Positions 36,674-48,101 of a stretch of 64,000 nt of DNA are shown piece by piece. A program made the translations under genes and the position numbers. The stretch is from Dechloromonas sp. Dech2017. Its GTDB lineage: Bacteria > Pseudomonadota > Gammaproteobacteria > Burkholderiales > Rhodocyclaceae. A model generated the notes under the pieces. It did not search any database. It was not told the DNA's origin and saw only the letters and a list, made by a program, of their open reading frames with translations. How positions within the stretch are numbered: the stretch's first letter is position 1; each line of letters begins with the position of its first letter. The DNA is taken from the NCBI GenBank assembly GCA_009469585.1, contig SSXW01000022.1, forward strand, positions 1-64,000, read 5' to 3'.

Positions 36674-37458
36674 GAATCGCGCTGGGTATCGAATATTGCG
36701 GCACCGCCTTCCATGGCTGGCAAAGCCAGGCCGGCGGCGGCACGGTGCAGGATGCGCTGGAGGCGGCGCTATGCGCAATCGCCGGGGTGCCGGTCGGCGT
36801 GCTGTGCGCCGGGCGGACCGACGCCGGAGTGCATGCCAGCCATCAGGTGGCGCATTTCGATGCGCCCGTCGACCGGCCACTGACGGCCTGGGTGCGCGGC
36901 GTCAATTCGAACTTGCCGGAGGGCGTCGCCGTACGCTGGGCGCAGCCGGTCGGCGATGAATTCCATGCCCGCTTCAGCGCCCGTGGCCGGCGCTACCGTT
37001 ACCTGCTGCTCAACCGGGCGCAGCGCCCCGGGTTGTGGGCGGGGCGGGTCGGCTGGTACCACGGGCCGTTGGCGCTGGCGGCGATGCAGGAGGCTTGCGC
37101 GCGCCTGCTCGGCGAGCACGACTTCTCGGCCTTTCGCGCCGCCGGCTGCCAGGCCAAGTCGCCGGTCAAGACCATGACGCGGGCCGAGGTCCGGCAGTGC
37201 GGCAGCCTGTTCGTCTTCGATTTCGAGGCCAGCGCCTTCCTGCATCACATGGTGCGTAACCTGGTCGGCTCCTTGGTCTATATCGGCAAGGGGGCGCAGG
37301 GGCCGGGCTGGGTCGACGAATTGCTGCAGATGCAGGACCGCACGCTGGCGGCGCCGACCTTTTCGCCGGACGGCCTGTATTTCCGCGGGCCGATCTACGA
37401 GCCCCACTGGGGGCTGACGGACCCGGAAGAGGATTTTCTCGACGGGCTGCTCGCCTGA
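36670..37458 (+). CDS. truA: tRNA pseudouridine(38-40) synthase
   Basis: 262 residues. The catalytic aspartate is in CAGRTDAGVHASHQVAHFD near residue 52. The N-terminus IALGIEYCGTAFHGWQSQAG and the RYRYLLLNR motif are typical. It modifies U38-40 in the anticodon stem of many tRNAs. The GTG start overlaps the stop of the membrane protein gene. In many proteobacteria truA sits near fimV and trpF, as here. Confidence 0.95.
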   Translation: MRIALGIEYCGTAFHGWQSQAGGGTVQDALEAALCAIAGVPVGVLCAGRTDAGVHASHQVAHFDAPVDRPLTAWVRGVNSNLPEGVAVRWAQPVGDEFHARFSARGRRYRYLLLNRAQRPGLWAGRVGWYHGPLALAAMQEACARLLGEHDFSAFRAAGCQAKSPVKTMTRAEVRQCGSLFVFDFEASAFLHHMVRNLVGSLVYIGKGAQGPGWVDELLQMQDRTLAAPTFSPDGLYFRGPIYEPHWGLTDPEEDFLDGLLA

Positions 37459-37472
37459 TGCGGCCGGCAGCG

Positions 37473-37508
37473 ATTTCGATTTTGACCGATATTTGCGGTT
37501 GACCGCAG
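37473..37508 (-). repeat. 34-bp interspersed repeat, copy g (between truA and trpF)
   Basis: On the minus strand: CTGCGGTCAACCGC, AAATATCGGTC, AAAATCGAAAT. It fills most of the 63-base gap and ends directly before the trpF ribosome site. Confidence 0.65.
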
Positions 37509-37521
37509 GAGCGAGGTGTTC

Positions 37522-38134
37522 ATGAAAACCCGGATCAAGATCTGCGGCCTGACCCGCGAAGCGGATGTCGACGCGGCGGTTGCTGCCGGCGCCGATGCGC
37601 TCGGTTTCGTCTTCTACCCGCCCAGCCCGCGCTACGTGACGCCGCAGCGGGCCGCCGAACTGGCCAGCCGGGTGCCGCCCTTCGTCGATGTCGTCGGCCT
37701 CTTTGTGAACGAGGCGCCGGAAGCCGTCCGTGCCGCCTGCGCAACGTTGCCGATCAACGTCCTGCAGTTCCATGGCGACGAGGATGCTGCCTATTGCCGC
37801 CAGTTTTCAAGACCTTATCTGCGCGCGGCGCGGGTGAGGCCGGGGCTCGATCTGGTAGAATTCGCCGGCTCGTTTCCCGATGCCCGGGGTCTGTTGCTGG
37901 ATGCCTTTGTCGAGGGCTACGGCGGTGGTGGCCATGTCTTCGACTGGACGCTGATTCCGCCGGATCTTCCCTCGTATCTGGTCCTCTCCGGCGGCCTGAC
38001 CGCAGACAATGTCGGCGAGGCCGTGCGGCGCGTGCGCCCGGTGGCCGTCGATGTGTCGTCCGGCGTCGAAGCGGGCAAGGGCATCAAGGATCACTCGAAA
38101 ATCGCTGCCTTCGTGGCGGCCGTACGGAAAGCCG

Positions 38135-38148
<14 letters not shown>
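37522..38148 (+). CDS. trpF: Phosphoribosylanthranilate isomerase
   Basis: 208 residues from the ATG at 37522, which follows a GAGCGAGG ribosome site; a GTG six bases upstream is less likely. The catalytic cysteine is in [11 protein letters not shown] near residue 7. [20 protein letters not shown] and the phosphate-binding [10 protein letters not shown] complete the barrel. It catalyses the third step of the tryptophan branch. Its 3' end overlaps trpB by 14 bases. Confidence 0.96.
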
Positions 38149-39334
<1,186 letters not shown>

Positions 39335-39347
39335 TGCCCCCGCGCTC

Positions 39348-39403
39348 ATTACATTCGCTGCCCCCCGAGGGGGCGTCGGCCTCCTTTGGGGCTGCCCGGC
39401 AGG
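39348..39403 (+). repeat. GC-rich REP-like repeat between trpB and trpA
   Basis: TCATTACATTCGCTG, then CCCCCCGAGGGGGC, then CTCCTTTGGGGCTGCCCGG. It is a pair of complementary C/G runs of the kind seen dispersed in many betaproteobacteria. A related copy lies at 46517-46566, and a shorter one inside uup. Confidence 0.7.
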
Positions 39404-39413
39404 AGACCGTCTG

Positions 39414-40232
39414 ATGTCGCGTATCCAGAAAGCTTTCGAACGCCTCAACGGCGAAGGCCGCAAGGCGCTGATTCCCTTCATCACGGCCGGCGATCCGGAT
39501 GCCGCGCTGACCGTGCCGCTGATGCACGCGCTGGTCGAGGCCGGCGCCGATGTCATCGAACTCGGCGTGCCCTTCTCCGACCCGATGGCCGACGGCCCGA
39601 CCATCCAGCGTGCTTCCGAACGGGCGCTCGCCAAGGGCATGAAGCTCAGGAAGGTGCTCGAACTGGTCGTTGAATTCAGGAAGACCGATGCGCAAACGCC
39701 GGTCGTGCTGATGGGCTACGCCAACCCGATCGAAGCCATGGGTTTGGAAAAATTCGCGAATTTGGCGTCGACCGCCGGCGTCGACGGCGTGCTGGTCGTC
39801 GATTACCCACCGGAGGAGGCCGAGAATTTCGGCGCCGCGATGAAGGCGAATGGCCTGGATCCGATCTTCCTGATCGCCCCGACCTCCAGCGCCGAGCGTA
39901 TCGCCCAGGTCGCCAAGATCGCCAGCGGCTACGTTTATTACGTCTCGCTGGCCGGGGTGACCGGTTCCGGCGCCTTGAATGTCGATGCGGTGGCCGAGCG
40001 GCTGCCGGCTATCCGCGCTGCCACCGGCCTGCCGGTCGGCGTCGGTTTCGGCATCCGCGACGCGGCGACGGCCGCCCGCATCGCCACCTTTGCCGACGCC
40101 GTCGTCGTCGGCAGCCGGATTATCGAAGAAATTGAAAAATCAACGGCAGGCGGCGATACGCGCAGCGCCTGCGCCAATGTCAAGGCACTGGTGGCGGATA
40201 TCCGTCGCGGTGTCGATGAGGTGAAAAAATGA
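39414..40232 (+). CDS. trpA: Tryptophan synthase alpha chain
   Basis: 272 residues. The catalytic glutamate is in [19 protein letters not shown] near residue 50, and the catalytic aspartate in [10 protein letters not shown] near 130. [10 protein letters not shown] and the phosphate loop near GIRDAATA follow. It cleaves indole-glycerol phosphate to indole for TrpB. The ATG follows an AGGAGACCG ribosome site provided next to the REP-like repeat. It overlaps accD by four bases. Confidence 0.96.
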   Translation: MSRIQKAFERLNGEGRKALIPFITAGDPDAALTVPLMHALVEAGADVIELGVPFSDPMADGPTIQRASERALAKGMKLRKVLELVVEFRKTDAQTPVVLMGYANPIEAMGLEKFANLASTAGVDGVLVVDYPPEEAENFGAAMKANGLDPIFLIAPTSSAERIAQVAKIASGYVYYVSLAGVTGSGALNVDAVAERLPAIRAATGLPVGVGFGIRDAATAARIATFADAVVVGSRIIEEIEKSTAGGDTRSACANVKALVADIRRGVDEVKK

Positions 40233-41098
40233 GCTGGCTGACCAAACTCCTGCCCCCCAAGATCAAGCGCGAACAGGGCGTCCAGCGCCGCGCCAGCCTC
40301 CCCGAGGGGCTGTGGAGCAAGTGCCCGTCCTGCGAGGCCGTGCTCTACATGACCGATCTCGAGAACAACCAGCAGGTCTGTCCGAAATGCGGGCACCACA
40401 ACCGCCTCGGCTCGCGCCAGCGGCTCGACCTGCTGCTCGACGGCGAAGGCCGGTTCGAGATCGGCGCCGAAGTCGTCCCGGTCGACAGCCTGAAATTCAA
40501 GGATTCCCGCAAGTATCCCGACCGCCTGATGGAAGCCAACCAGTCCACCGGCGAAAGCGATTCCCTGATCGTCCTGCAGGGGGCGATCAAGACCTTGCCG
40601 GTGGTCGCCGCCGCCTTCGAGTTCGACTTCATGGGCGGCTCGATGGGCTCGGTGCTCGGCGAACGCTTCGTGCGCGGCGTGCAGGTGGCGGTCGAGCAGA
40701 AGATGCCCTTCATCTGCATCACCGCCTCCGGCGGCGCCCGCATGCAGGAAGGCCTGTTCTCGCTGATGCAGATGGCCAAGACCACGGCGGCGCTGACCAA
40801 GCTGTCCGAGGCCGGCCTGCCCTTCATCTCGATCCTGACCGACCCGACCATGGGCGGCGTCTCGGCCTCCTTCGCCTTCGTCGGCGACGTCGTCATCGCC
40901 GAACCGAACGCCCTGATCGGCTTTGCCGGCCCGCGCGTCATCGAGCAGACGGTGCGGGAGAAGTTGCCGGAGGGTTTCCAGCGTTCCGAGTTCCTGCTCG
41001 ACAAGGGCGCCATCGACATGATCGTCGACCGCCGCGACCTGCGCGACCAGGTGGCACGCGTGCTCGCCCTGTTGCAGAAGCTGCCGGCAGCAGCATGA
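40229..41098 (+). CDS. accD: Acetyl-CoA carboxylase carboxyltransferase subunit beta
   Basis: 289 residues. An N-terminal four-cysteine zinc finger (CPSCEAVLY...CPKCGHHNR, about 31-53) is followed by the carboxyltransferase core ([33 protein letters not shown]). It pairs with AccA (12991). The start overlaps the end of trpA. The trpA-accD-folC order is classic for gamma- and betaproteobacteria. Confidence 0.97.
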   Translation: MSWLTKLLPPKIKREQGVQRRASLPEGLWSKCPSCEAVLYMTDLENNQQVCPKCGHHNRLGSRQRLDLLLDGEGRFEIGAEVVPVDSLKFKDSRKYPDRLMEANQSTGESDSLIVLQGAIKTLPVVAAAFEFDFMGGSMGSVLGERFVRGVQVAVEQKMPFICITASGGARMQEGLFSLMQMAKTTAALTKLSEAGLPFISILTDPTMGGVSASFAFVGDVVIAEPNALIGFAGPRVIEQTVREKLPEGFQRSEFLLDKGAIDMIVDRRDLRDQVARVLALLQKLPAAA

Positions 41099-41114
41099 GA
41101 GTTGTTAGGATCCA

Positions 41115-41180
41115 GTTGCCTAGGATCGAGTAAAACCGATCGCTTGGCCGTCTGGCATGGCCGGCTCGATCCTAGGCAAC
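41115..41180. repeat. Perfect 16-bp inverted repeat between accD and folC
   Basis: GTTGCCTAGGATCGAG (41115-41130) and CTCGATCCTAGGCAAC (41165-41180) are exact inverted copies around a 34-base spacer. It fills most of the accD-folC gap. There is no T-run, so it is not a standard terminator. GGCTCGATCCT and TTAGGATCCAG words recur in the leuD-leuB gap. Confidence 0.75.
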
Positions 41181-41189
41181 GAATAGCTA

Positions 41190-42497
41190 ATGACTAAAAA
41201 CGACTGGCTGGCCCATCTCGAAGGCCTGCATCCGAAAGGCCAGGCCGGCATCGAGCTTGGCCTCGACCGCATTCGCCAGGTCAAGGCGGCGCTCAGCCAA
41301 AGCCAGCACTGCCCGGTGATCATCGTCGGCGGCACCAACGGCAAGGGCTCGACCTGCGCCTATCTGGAAAACATCATCGCCCGGGCCGGCTACCGGGTCG
41401 GCTGCTACACCTCGCCCCATATCCTCGACTACAACGAACGGATTCGCCTGAACGGCCAGCCGGTCGGCGACGAGGCCCTGTGCGTCGCCTTCGCCCGGGT
41501 CGAGGCGGCCCGCCGGCAGGCTGGCGGGGTGGCGCTGACCTACTTCGAATTCGGCACCCTGGCCGCCTGGGAGGTGTTTGCCGCGGCCGGCGTCGAGGCG
41601 GCGATTCTCGAGGTCGGGCTGGGTGGGCGGCTCGATGCGGTTAATGTCTATGAGCCGGATGTCGCCATCGTCACTGGCGTGGCGCTCGATCATACCGACT
41701 GGCTGGGGCCGGATCGCGAAAGCATCGGCTTCGAGAAGGCGGGGATTTTCCGTGCCGGCCGGCCGGCCCTGTGCGCCGACCCGCAACCACCGCAGTCGCT
41801 GCTCGACCATGCCGCCGCCATTGGCGCCGACCTGCGCCTGATCGGGCGCGACTTCGGCTTCGAGCGACCGGCCGCCGGGGCGGGTGATAACCGCCTGCAG
41901 TGGCGCTGGTGGTGCCGCAGCGGCGAGCAAGTGCTGAAGCGGGCCCTGGCCTACCCCGGCTTGCGCGGGCCGACGCAGCTGTACAACGCCAGCGTCGCCC
42001 TGGCTGCCCTCGAGGCGCTCGGCGACAAGCTGCCGGTCACCATGCAGGCCATCCGCCCGGGGCTGATCGAAACCGAACTGGCCGGACGCTTCCAGGTCGT
42101 TCCGGGCAAGCCGGCCATCGTCCTCGACGTCGGCCACAATCCGCAGGCGGTCGGCGTGCTGGCCGACAACCTGTCCAGCATGGGCTTCTTCGACCGCACC
42201 CACGTCGTGCTCGGCATGCTGAACGACAAGGATGTCGCCGGGGCGCTGGCCGTCCTCAAGGGCAAGGTCGACCACTGGCACCTGGCGACGCTGGAAGGCC
42301 CGCGCGGCACCAGCGCCGCGACGCTGGCCGGCTTCATCGACCAGGCCGGACTGGGCGGCGAGGTGACCTGTTACCAGTCGCCGCAGCTGGCCATGCAGGG
42401 AGCGCGGGAGCAGGCTGCTGAAAGTGATAGAATCGTCGCCTTTGGTTCCTTCTATACGGTAGCCGGAGCGCTCGCGGCGCTACGGAAACAGCCCTAG
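41190..42497 (+). CDS. folC: Bifunctional folylpolyglutamate / dihydrofolate synthase
   Basis: 435 residues. The ATP loop is VGGTNGKGSTCAYLENI near residue 50. SPHILDYNERIRLNG, VGLGGRLDAVN and VALDHTDWLGPDRESIG follow, with the C-terminal Mur-ligase domain (VLDVGHNPQAVGVLADNL). It adds glutamate to folates. It follows accD after the inverted repeat and leads into the SPOR-domain gene after two bases. Confidence 0.95.
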   Translation: MTKNDWLAHLEGLHPKGQAGIELGLDRIRQVKAALSQSQHCPVIIVGGTNGKGSTCAYLENIIARAGYRVGCYTSPHILDYNERIRLNGQPVGDEALCVAFARVEAARRQAGGVALTYFEFGTLAAWEVFAAAGVEAAILEVGLGGRLDAVNVYEPDVAIVTGVALDHTDWLGPDRESIGFEKAGIFRAGRPALCADPQPPQSLLDHAAAIGADLRLIGRDFGFERPAAGAGDNRLQWRWWCRSGEQVLKRALAYPGLRGPTQLYNASVALAALEALGDKLPVTMQAIRPGLIETELAGRFQVVPGKPAIVLDVGHNPQAVGVLADNLSSMGFFDRTHVVLGMLNDKDVAGALAVLKGKVDHWHLATLEGPRGTSAATLAGFIDQAGLGGEVTCYQSPQLAMQGAREQAAESDRIVAFGSFYTVAGALAALRKQP

Positions 42498-42499
42498 GC

Positions 42500-43285
42500 A
42501 TGGCAGACAACGACGCTCAGTTGCACCTCAAGAAACGCGCCCGCCGCCGTCTGGTCGGAGCGGTGTTCTTCGCTTCGGTGGTTGCCGTGGTCTTGCCCAT
42601 GGTGATGGACCACGAACCGCGCCAGGCCGTGCAGGATGTCGAGATTCGCATCCCGGGGCAGGACGAAAAGCCGCTCGCCCCGAAATTCGCCGTGGCGCCG
42701 GTCGACAAGGCGCCGGAAGTGCCTCCCGAAAAGCCGGCGCCAGTCCCGCCGGCCGCCCAGCCCGAAGCCAAGCCAACAGCGCGGGTGCTCGAGGTGGTGC
42801 GCGATGGCGAGACGATAGAAAAAGCTGCCCAGAAACCTGCCGAAAAGCCGGCCGCCAAGCCCGAGGCCAAGCCCGAGGCCAAGCCGGAAAAGGCGCCCGA
42901 GAAGGCGCCGGCTAAGCCGGTCGACAAGGCCGCGGACAAATCCACCGAGAAACCGGTCGACAAGTCCGCCGACAAGCCGCGCAGCGACGATGCCAAGCGG
43001 GCGGCCGCCATCCTCGCTGGCCAGCCGGCCGAAGCCAAGCCCGCCGCTGCCGGCGGCGAATACCTGATCCTGATCGGCGCCTTTTCCAACGAGGCCAATG
43101 TCAGGACGCTGAAGGCCAAGCTGAGCGAAGAGGGCATCAGGAATTTCACCGAGCCGCTCGATACGCCGCAGGGCAAGAAGACGCGCGTACGCGCCGGTCC
43201 TTTCGCCAGTCGCGAAGCGGCCGAAAAGGCCTTGCAGAAAATGCAGCGCATCGGCGTTTCCGGAGTGCTGGCAGCCAAGCCATGA
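42500..43285 (+). CDS. SPOR-domain membrane protein (DedD-like)
   Basis: 261 residues. A short cytoplasmic basic head (LKKRARRRL), one transmembrane span (VGAVFFASVVAVVLPMVM, about 18-36), a long Pro/Lys/Ala/Glu linker, and a C-terminal SPOR domain (about 185-258: YLILIGAFSNEANVRTLKAKL, RVRAGPFASREAAEKAL). SPOR domains bind denuded septal peptidoglycan, and DedD-type proteins act in cell division. The KPEAKPEAKPE repeats form an extended periplasmic arm. The stop overlaps the cvpA start. Confidence 0.88.
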   Translation: MADNDAQLHLKKRARRRLVGAVFFASVVAVVLPMVMDHEPRQAVQDVEIRIPGQDEKPLAPKFAVAPVDKAPEVPPEKPAPVPPAAQPEAKPTARVLEVVRDGETIEKAAQKPAEKPAAKPEAKPEAKPEKAPEKAPAKPVDKAADKSTEKPVDKSADKPRSDDAKRAAAILAGQPAEAKPAAAGGEYLILIGAFSNEANVRTLKAKLSEEGIRNFTEPLDTPQGKKTRVRAGPFASREAAEKALQKMQRIGVSGVLAAKP

Positions 43286-43773
43286 CCGGCTTCGATTACG
43301 TCGTGACCGGCATCGTCAGCCTGTCGCTGCTCTTCGGTCTGTGGCGCGGCGTGGTCGGCGAGATCATCGCCCTGCTCGCCTGGGCGCTGGCTATTTTCGC
43401 CGCGCTCGAGTTCGGGTCGCTGGTCGGGCGCACGGTTTTCGTCGGGATGGCCGATCCGGCGATGCAGACGCTGGCCGGCTGCGTGCTGATCTTCGTCGGC
43501 GTGCTGGTCGTCATGTCGCTGCTCCGGATGGCGGTGAAGAGCATGGTCAAGGCGCTCGGCCTGTCGATGTCGGATCGACTGCTCGGCATGGTCTTCGGGC
43601 TGGCGCGCGGCGTGCTGGTGTGCATGGTGCTGGTCGGGCTGGGCGGCATGACCGCGGCGCCGACGCAGTCATGGTGGCGGGGCGCCTCGCTGGCAGCTCC
43701 CCTGGAAACAGTGGTTCTGGCAACCAAACCCTGGTTGCCGGACGATTTGGCAAAACGAATTCGATTTAGCTAG
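43282..43773 (+). CDS. cvpA: CvpA family membrane protein
   Basis: 163 residues with four hydrophobic segments, beginning FDYVVTGIVSLSLLFGLWRG and including GLARGVLVCMVLVGLGG, the family's last conserved span. CvpA is an inner-membrane protein needed for colicin V production and envelope stress tolerance. It overlaps the SPOR gene by four bases and precedes purF by 11 bases, the usual cvpA-purF pairing. Confidence 0.92.
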   Translation: MTGFDYVVTGIVSLSLLFGLWRGVVGEIIALLAWALAIFAALEFGSLVGRTVFVGMADPAMQTLAGCVLIFVGVLVVMSLLRMAVKSMVKALGLSMSDRLLGMVFGLARGVLVCMVLVGLGGMTAAPTQSWWRGASLAAPLETVVLATKPWLPDDLAKRIRFS

Positions 43774-43784
43774 GCAGGAAAAAT

Positions 43785-45323
43785 ATGTGCGGGATTCTGG
43801 GTGTAATGGCGACCACGCCGGTCAATCAGCTGCTTTACGACGGCCTGATGGTGCTCCAGCACCGCGGGCAGGACGCGGCGGGGATTGCCACGGCCGAGGA
43901 CAATACCTTTCACCTGCACAAGGGGCCGGGCCTGGTGCGCGACGTCTTTCGCACCCGCAACATGCGCGCCCTGCCGGGTAACTGCGGCATTGGCCACGTC
44001 CGCTACCCGACCGCCGGGTCGGCGTACAACTTCGCCGAGGCGCAGCCTTTCTACGTCAATTCGCCCTTCGGCATCGTGCTCGGCCACAACGGCAACCTGA
44101 CCAATGCCGAGCAGTTGAAGGGCGAGATGTTCCGGCTCGACCGCCGCCACATCAACACCAATTCCGACTCGGAAGTGCTGCTCAACGTGCTGGCCCACGA
44201 ACTGCAGTCGGCGGCGCATGGCTACGAGCTCGACATCGACGCCATCTTCCAGGCGGTGGCCGGCGTGCACCGGCGTTGCCGCGGCGCCTACGCCGTGGTG
44301 GCGCTGATCGCCGGCTACGGGCTGCTCGCCTTCCGCGACCCGCACGGCATCCGGCCCTTGGTCTATGGCCAGAACGAAACGCCGGATGGCACCGAATACC
44401 TGGTTTCGTCGGAATCGGTGGCGCTCGACACCCTGGGCTTCAAAATGGTCCGCGACATCGAGCCGGGCGAGGCCATTTTCGTCGATTTCAACCACCAGCT
44501 GCACAGCCGCCAGTGCGCCCAGCAGCCGATGTATGCGCCCTGCCTGTTCGAGTACGTCTACCTCGCCCGGCCGGATACCGTGATCGACCGCGTCTCGGTC
44601 TACGAGGCCCGGCTGGCCATGGGCGAGTCGCTGGCCGAAAAGGTCAGGAAGTACATCCCGATCGAGGACATCGACGTCGTCATCCCGATCCCCGATTCCA
44701 GCCGCCCGTCGGCCATGCAGCTGGCCCATGCGCTGGGCATCCCGTTCCGCGAGGGCTTCGTCAAGAACCGCTACGTCGGCCGCACCTTCATCATGCCCGG
44801 CCAGGCAATGCGCAAGAAGTCGGTGCGCCAGAAACTGAACACGGTCGGCCAGGAGTTCAAGGGCAAGCGCGTGCTGCTGGTCGACGACTCCATCGTGCGC
44901 GGCACGACCAGCCGCGAGATCGTCGACATGGCGCGGGCGGCCGGCGCGATCAAGGTCTACTTCGCCTCGGCGGCGCCCCCGGTGCGTTTCCCCAACGTGT
45001 ACGGCATCGACATGCCGACCCGCGCCGAGTTGATCGCCACCGGCCGCACTGACCAGGACATCGCCGATGAAATCGGCGCCGATGCGCTGGTCTACCAGGA
45101 CATCGAGGCGCTCAAGCAGTCGATCACCACGCTGCGCGCCGACCTGACGGTGTTCGACGCCTCCTGCTTCGACGGCTGCTACATCACCGGCGACATCGAC
45201 GACCACTACCTCGACGCTGTCGAGGGCAAGCGCGGCGGCAAGGGGTCGAAGAACGACGACGACGGCGACGGCAAGGCCTCGCAGCAACTGGTGCTGCAAC
45301 TGGCCGCCGACGCCCAGGATTGA
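43785..45323 (+). CDS. purF: Amidophosphoribosyltransferase
   Basis: 512 residues. The N-terminal nucleophile cysteine follows the initiator (CGILGVMATT). The glutaminase domain has GIGHVRYPTAGS and LGHNGNLTN. The PRPP-binding motif VLLVDDSIVRGTTSREIVDMA lies near residue 365. It makes 5-phosphoribosylamine, the first purine step. The C-terminus ends in an Asp/Lys-rich stretch (SKNDDDGDGK). metZ starts about six bases later. Confidence 0.96.
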   Translation: MCGILGVMATTPVNQLLYDGLMVLQHRGQDAAGIATAEDNTFHLHKGPGLVRDVFRTRNMRALPGNCGIGHVRYPTAGSAYNFAEAQPFYVNSPFGIVLGHNGNLTNAEQLKGEMFRLDRRHINTNSDSEVLLNVLAHELQSAAHGYELDIDAIFQAVAGVHRRCRGAYAVVALIAGYGLLAFRDPHGIRPLVYGQNETPDGTEYLVSSESVALDTLGFKMVRDIEPGEAIFVDFNHQLHSRQCAQQPMYAPCLFEYVYLARPDTVIDRVSVYEARLAMGESLAEKVRKYIPIEDIDVVIPIPDSSRPSAMQLAHALGIPFREGFVKNRYVGRTFIMPGQAMRKKSVRQKLNTVGQEFKGKRVLLVDDSIVRGTTSREIVDMARAAGAIKVYFASAAPPVRFPNVYGIDMPTRAELIATGRTDQDIADEIGADALVYQDIEALKQSITTLRADLTVFDASCFDGCYITGDIDDHYLDAVEGKRGGKGSKNDDDGDGKASQQLVLQLAADAQD

Positions 45324-45328
45324 GCGCC

Positions 45329-46510
45329 ATGAGCGACCAGCCCAATTACCGTCCGGAGACGCTGGCCGTCCGCGCCGGCCAGCAGCGCAGCCAGTTCGGC
45401 GAGCATGCCGAGGCGCTCTACCTGACCTCCAGCTTCGTCTTCGACAGCGCCGCCCACGCCGCCCGCCGCTTCTCCGGCGAAGAGGAGGGCAATGTCTACG
45501 CCCGTTTCTCCAATCCGACCGTCACCATGTTCGAGCAGCGCCTTGCTGCCCTCGAAGGCGCCGAGGATTGTGTCGCCACGGCCAGCGGCATGGCGGCGAT
45601 CATGGCCACGGTGCTCGCCCATCTCCAGCAGGGCGACCACATCGTCGCCTCGAACAGCCTGTTCGGCGCGACCATCAACCTGTTCAGCCAGATCCTGGCG
45701 CGCACCGGCATCGCCACCACTTTCGTGTCGCATACCGACCCGGCGGCGTGGGAAGCGGCGATCCGTCCCGAGACCAAGCTCTTCTTCCTCGAGACGCCGT
45801 CCAATCCGATGACGGAGATCGCCGACATCCGGGCCTTGACCGCCATCGCCAAGGCCCGCGGCATCCTGGTCGCCGTCGACAACTGCTTCTGCACGCCCAT
45901 CCTGCAAAGGCCGCTGGAAATGGGGGTCGATCTCGTCATCCATTCGGCGACCAAGTACATCGACGGCCAGGGTCGCGTGCTGGGTGGCGCCGTCTGCGGC
46001 CCGAAGAAGCTGACCGAGGAAGTCTTCAAGTACCTGCGCACGGCCGGCCCGACGTTGTCCGCCTTCAACGCCTGGGTGCTGTTGAAGGGCCTGGAGACGC
46101 TCAAGCTGCGCGTCGAGGCGCAGTCGGCCAATGCGCTGCGCCTGGCCGCCTGGCTGGAAGCGCATCCGAAAGTGGCGCGGGTGTTCTACCCCGGCCTGCC
46201 CTCGCACCCGCAGCACGAACTGGCGATGCGCCAGCAGCAGAGCGGCGGCGGCATCATCGCCTTCGAAGTCAAGGGCGGCCGCGAGCAGGCGTGGACGGTG
46301 GAGGACAACTGCCGGCTGCTGTCGATCACCGCCAACCTCGGCGATACCAAGTCGATGATCACCCACCCGGCGAGCACCACGCACGGCCGCATCACCCCGG
46401 AAGCCCGGGCGGCGGCCGGCATCAGCGAGGGCCTGCTGCGCATCGCCGTCGGCCTGGAAGCCGTCGAAGACCTGCAAGCCGATCTCGAACGGGGCCTGGC
46501 CCTGATCTGA
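45329..46510 (+). CDS. metZ: O-succinylhomoserine sulfhydrylase
   Basis: 393 residues of the Cys/Met metabolism PLP family. The PLP lysine is in HSATKYIDGQGRVLGG (about K209). YARFSNPTVTMFEQRLAALEGA and the THPASTTHGR segment are typical of MetZ. It makes homocysteine directly from O-succinylhomoserine and sulfide. I chose the ATG at 45329; a TTG at 45320 overlapping the purF stop would add three residues. The purF-metZ order is well known in beta- and gammaproteobacteria. Confidence 0.93.
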   Translation: MSDQPNYRPETLAVRAGQQRSQFGEHAEALYLTSSFVFDSAAHAARRFSGEEEGNVYARFSNPTVTMFEQRLAALEGAEDCVATASGMAAIMATVLAHLQQGDHIVASNSLFGATINLFSQILARTGIATTFVSHTDPAAWEAAIRPETKLFFLETPSNPMTEIADIRALTAIAKARGILVAVDNCFCTPILQRPLEMGVDLVIHSATKYIDGQGRVLGGAVCGPKKLTEEVFKYLRTAGPTLSAFNAWVLLKGLETLKLRVEAQSANALRLAAWLEAHPKVARVFYPGLPSHPQHELAMRQQQSGGGIIAFEVKGGREQAWTVEDNCRLLSITANLGDTKSMITHPASTTHGRITPEARAAAGISEGLLRIAVGLEAVEDLQADLERGLALI

Positions 46511-46516
46511 CCGCCT

Positions 46517-46566
46517 GAATCATTACGCGCCGCCAGCGAGGGGGCGCACCCGGCCGGAGCGGGGCA
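46517..46566 (+). repeat. GC-rich REP-like repeat upstream of rhlE
   Basis: TCATTACGCGCCGCCAGC, GAGGGGGCG, then CGGAGCGGGGC. It shares the TCATTAC...GAGGGGGCG framework with the trpB-trpA repeat but has a degraded left C-run. It is followed 22 bases later by repeat copy h. Confidence 0.5.
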
Positions 46567-46588
46567 TTTCCACGGAAAACCCCAATTG

Positions 46589-46622
46589 CTGCGGTCGACC
46601 GGAAATTTCGCCCAAAATCGAA
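46589..46622 (+). repeat. 34-bp interspersed repeat, copy h (between metZ and rhlE)
   Basis: CTGCGGTCGACCGG, AAATTTCGCCC, AAAATCGAA. It lies in the 183-base gap before the helicase. Confidence 0.65.
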
Positions 46623-46693
46623 CTCCGGCCCTTCCCACCCTCGCTGCCAATTTCCGACCCCGGCCCCGGTGGCCGGGTTCAAAAAGGATTCCC

Positions 46694-47971
<1,278 letters not shown>

Positions 47972-48101
47972 TTTTCCCGGGAAATTCCGGCCGATCGGCG
48001 CCCGGCCGGCTTGTCGCCCCCTGCAAAAACGTCTACTCTGGAAACTTAGTCCGTTAGTTCATATTGTTAACGGCGTTTCTTAAGGTGTTTTGGAGGTCGG
48101 G

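Noticed and set aside
39745-39792. Repeat-like GCGTCGACCGCC next to A/T runs inside trpA
   Set aside because: It resembles the 34-bp repeat in reverse, but the protein here ([13 protein letters not shown]) has normal TrpA length, and GTCGAC is common in this GC-rich coding DNA. Too weak to list as a copy.
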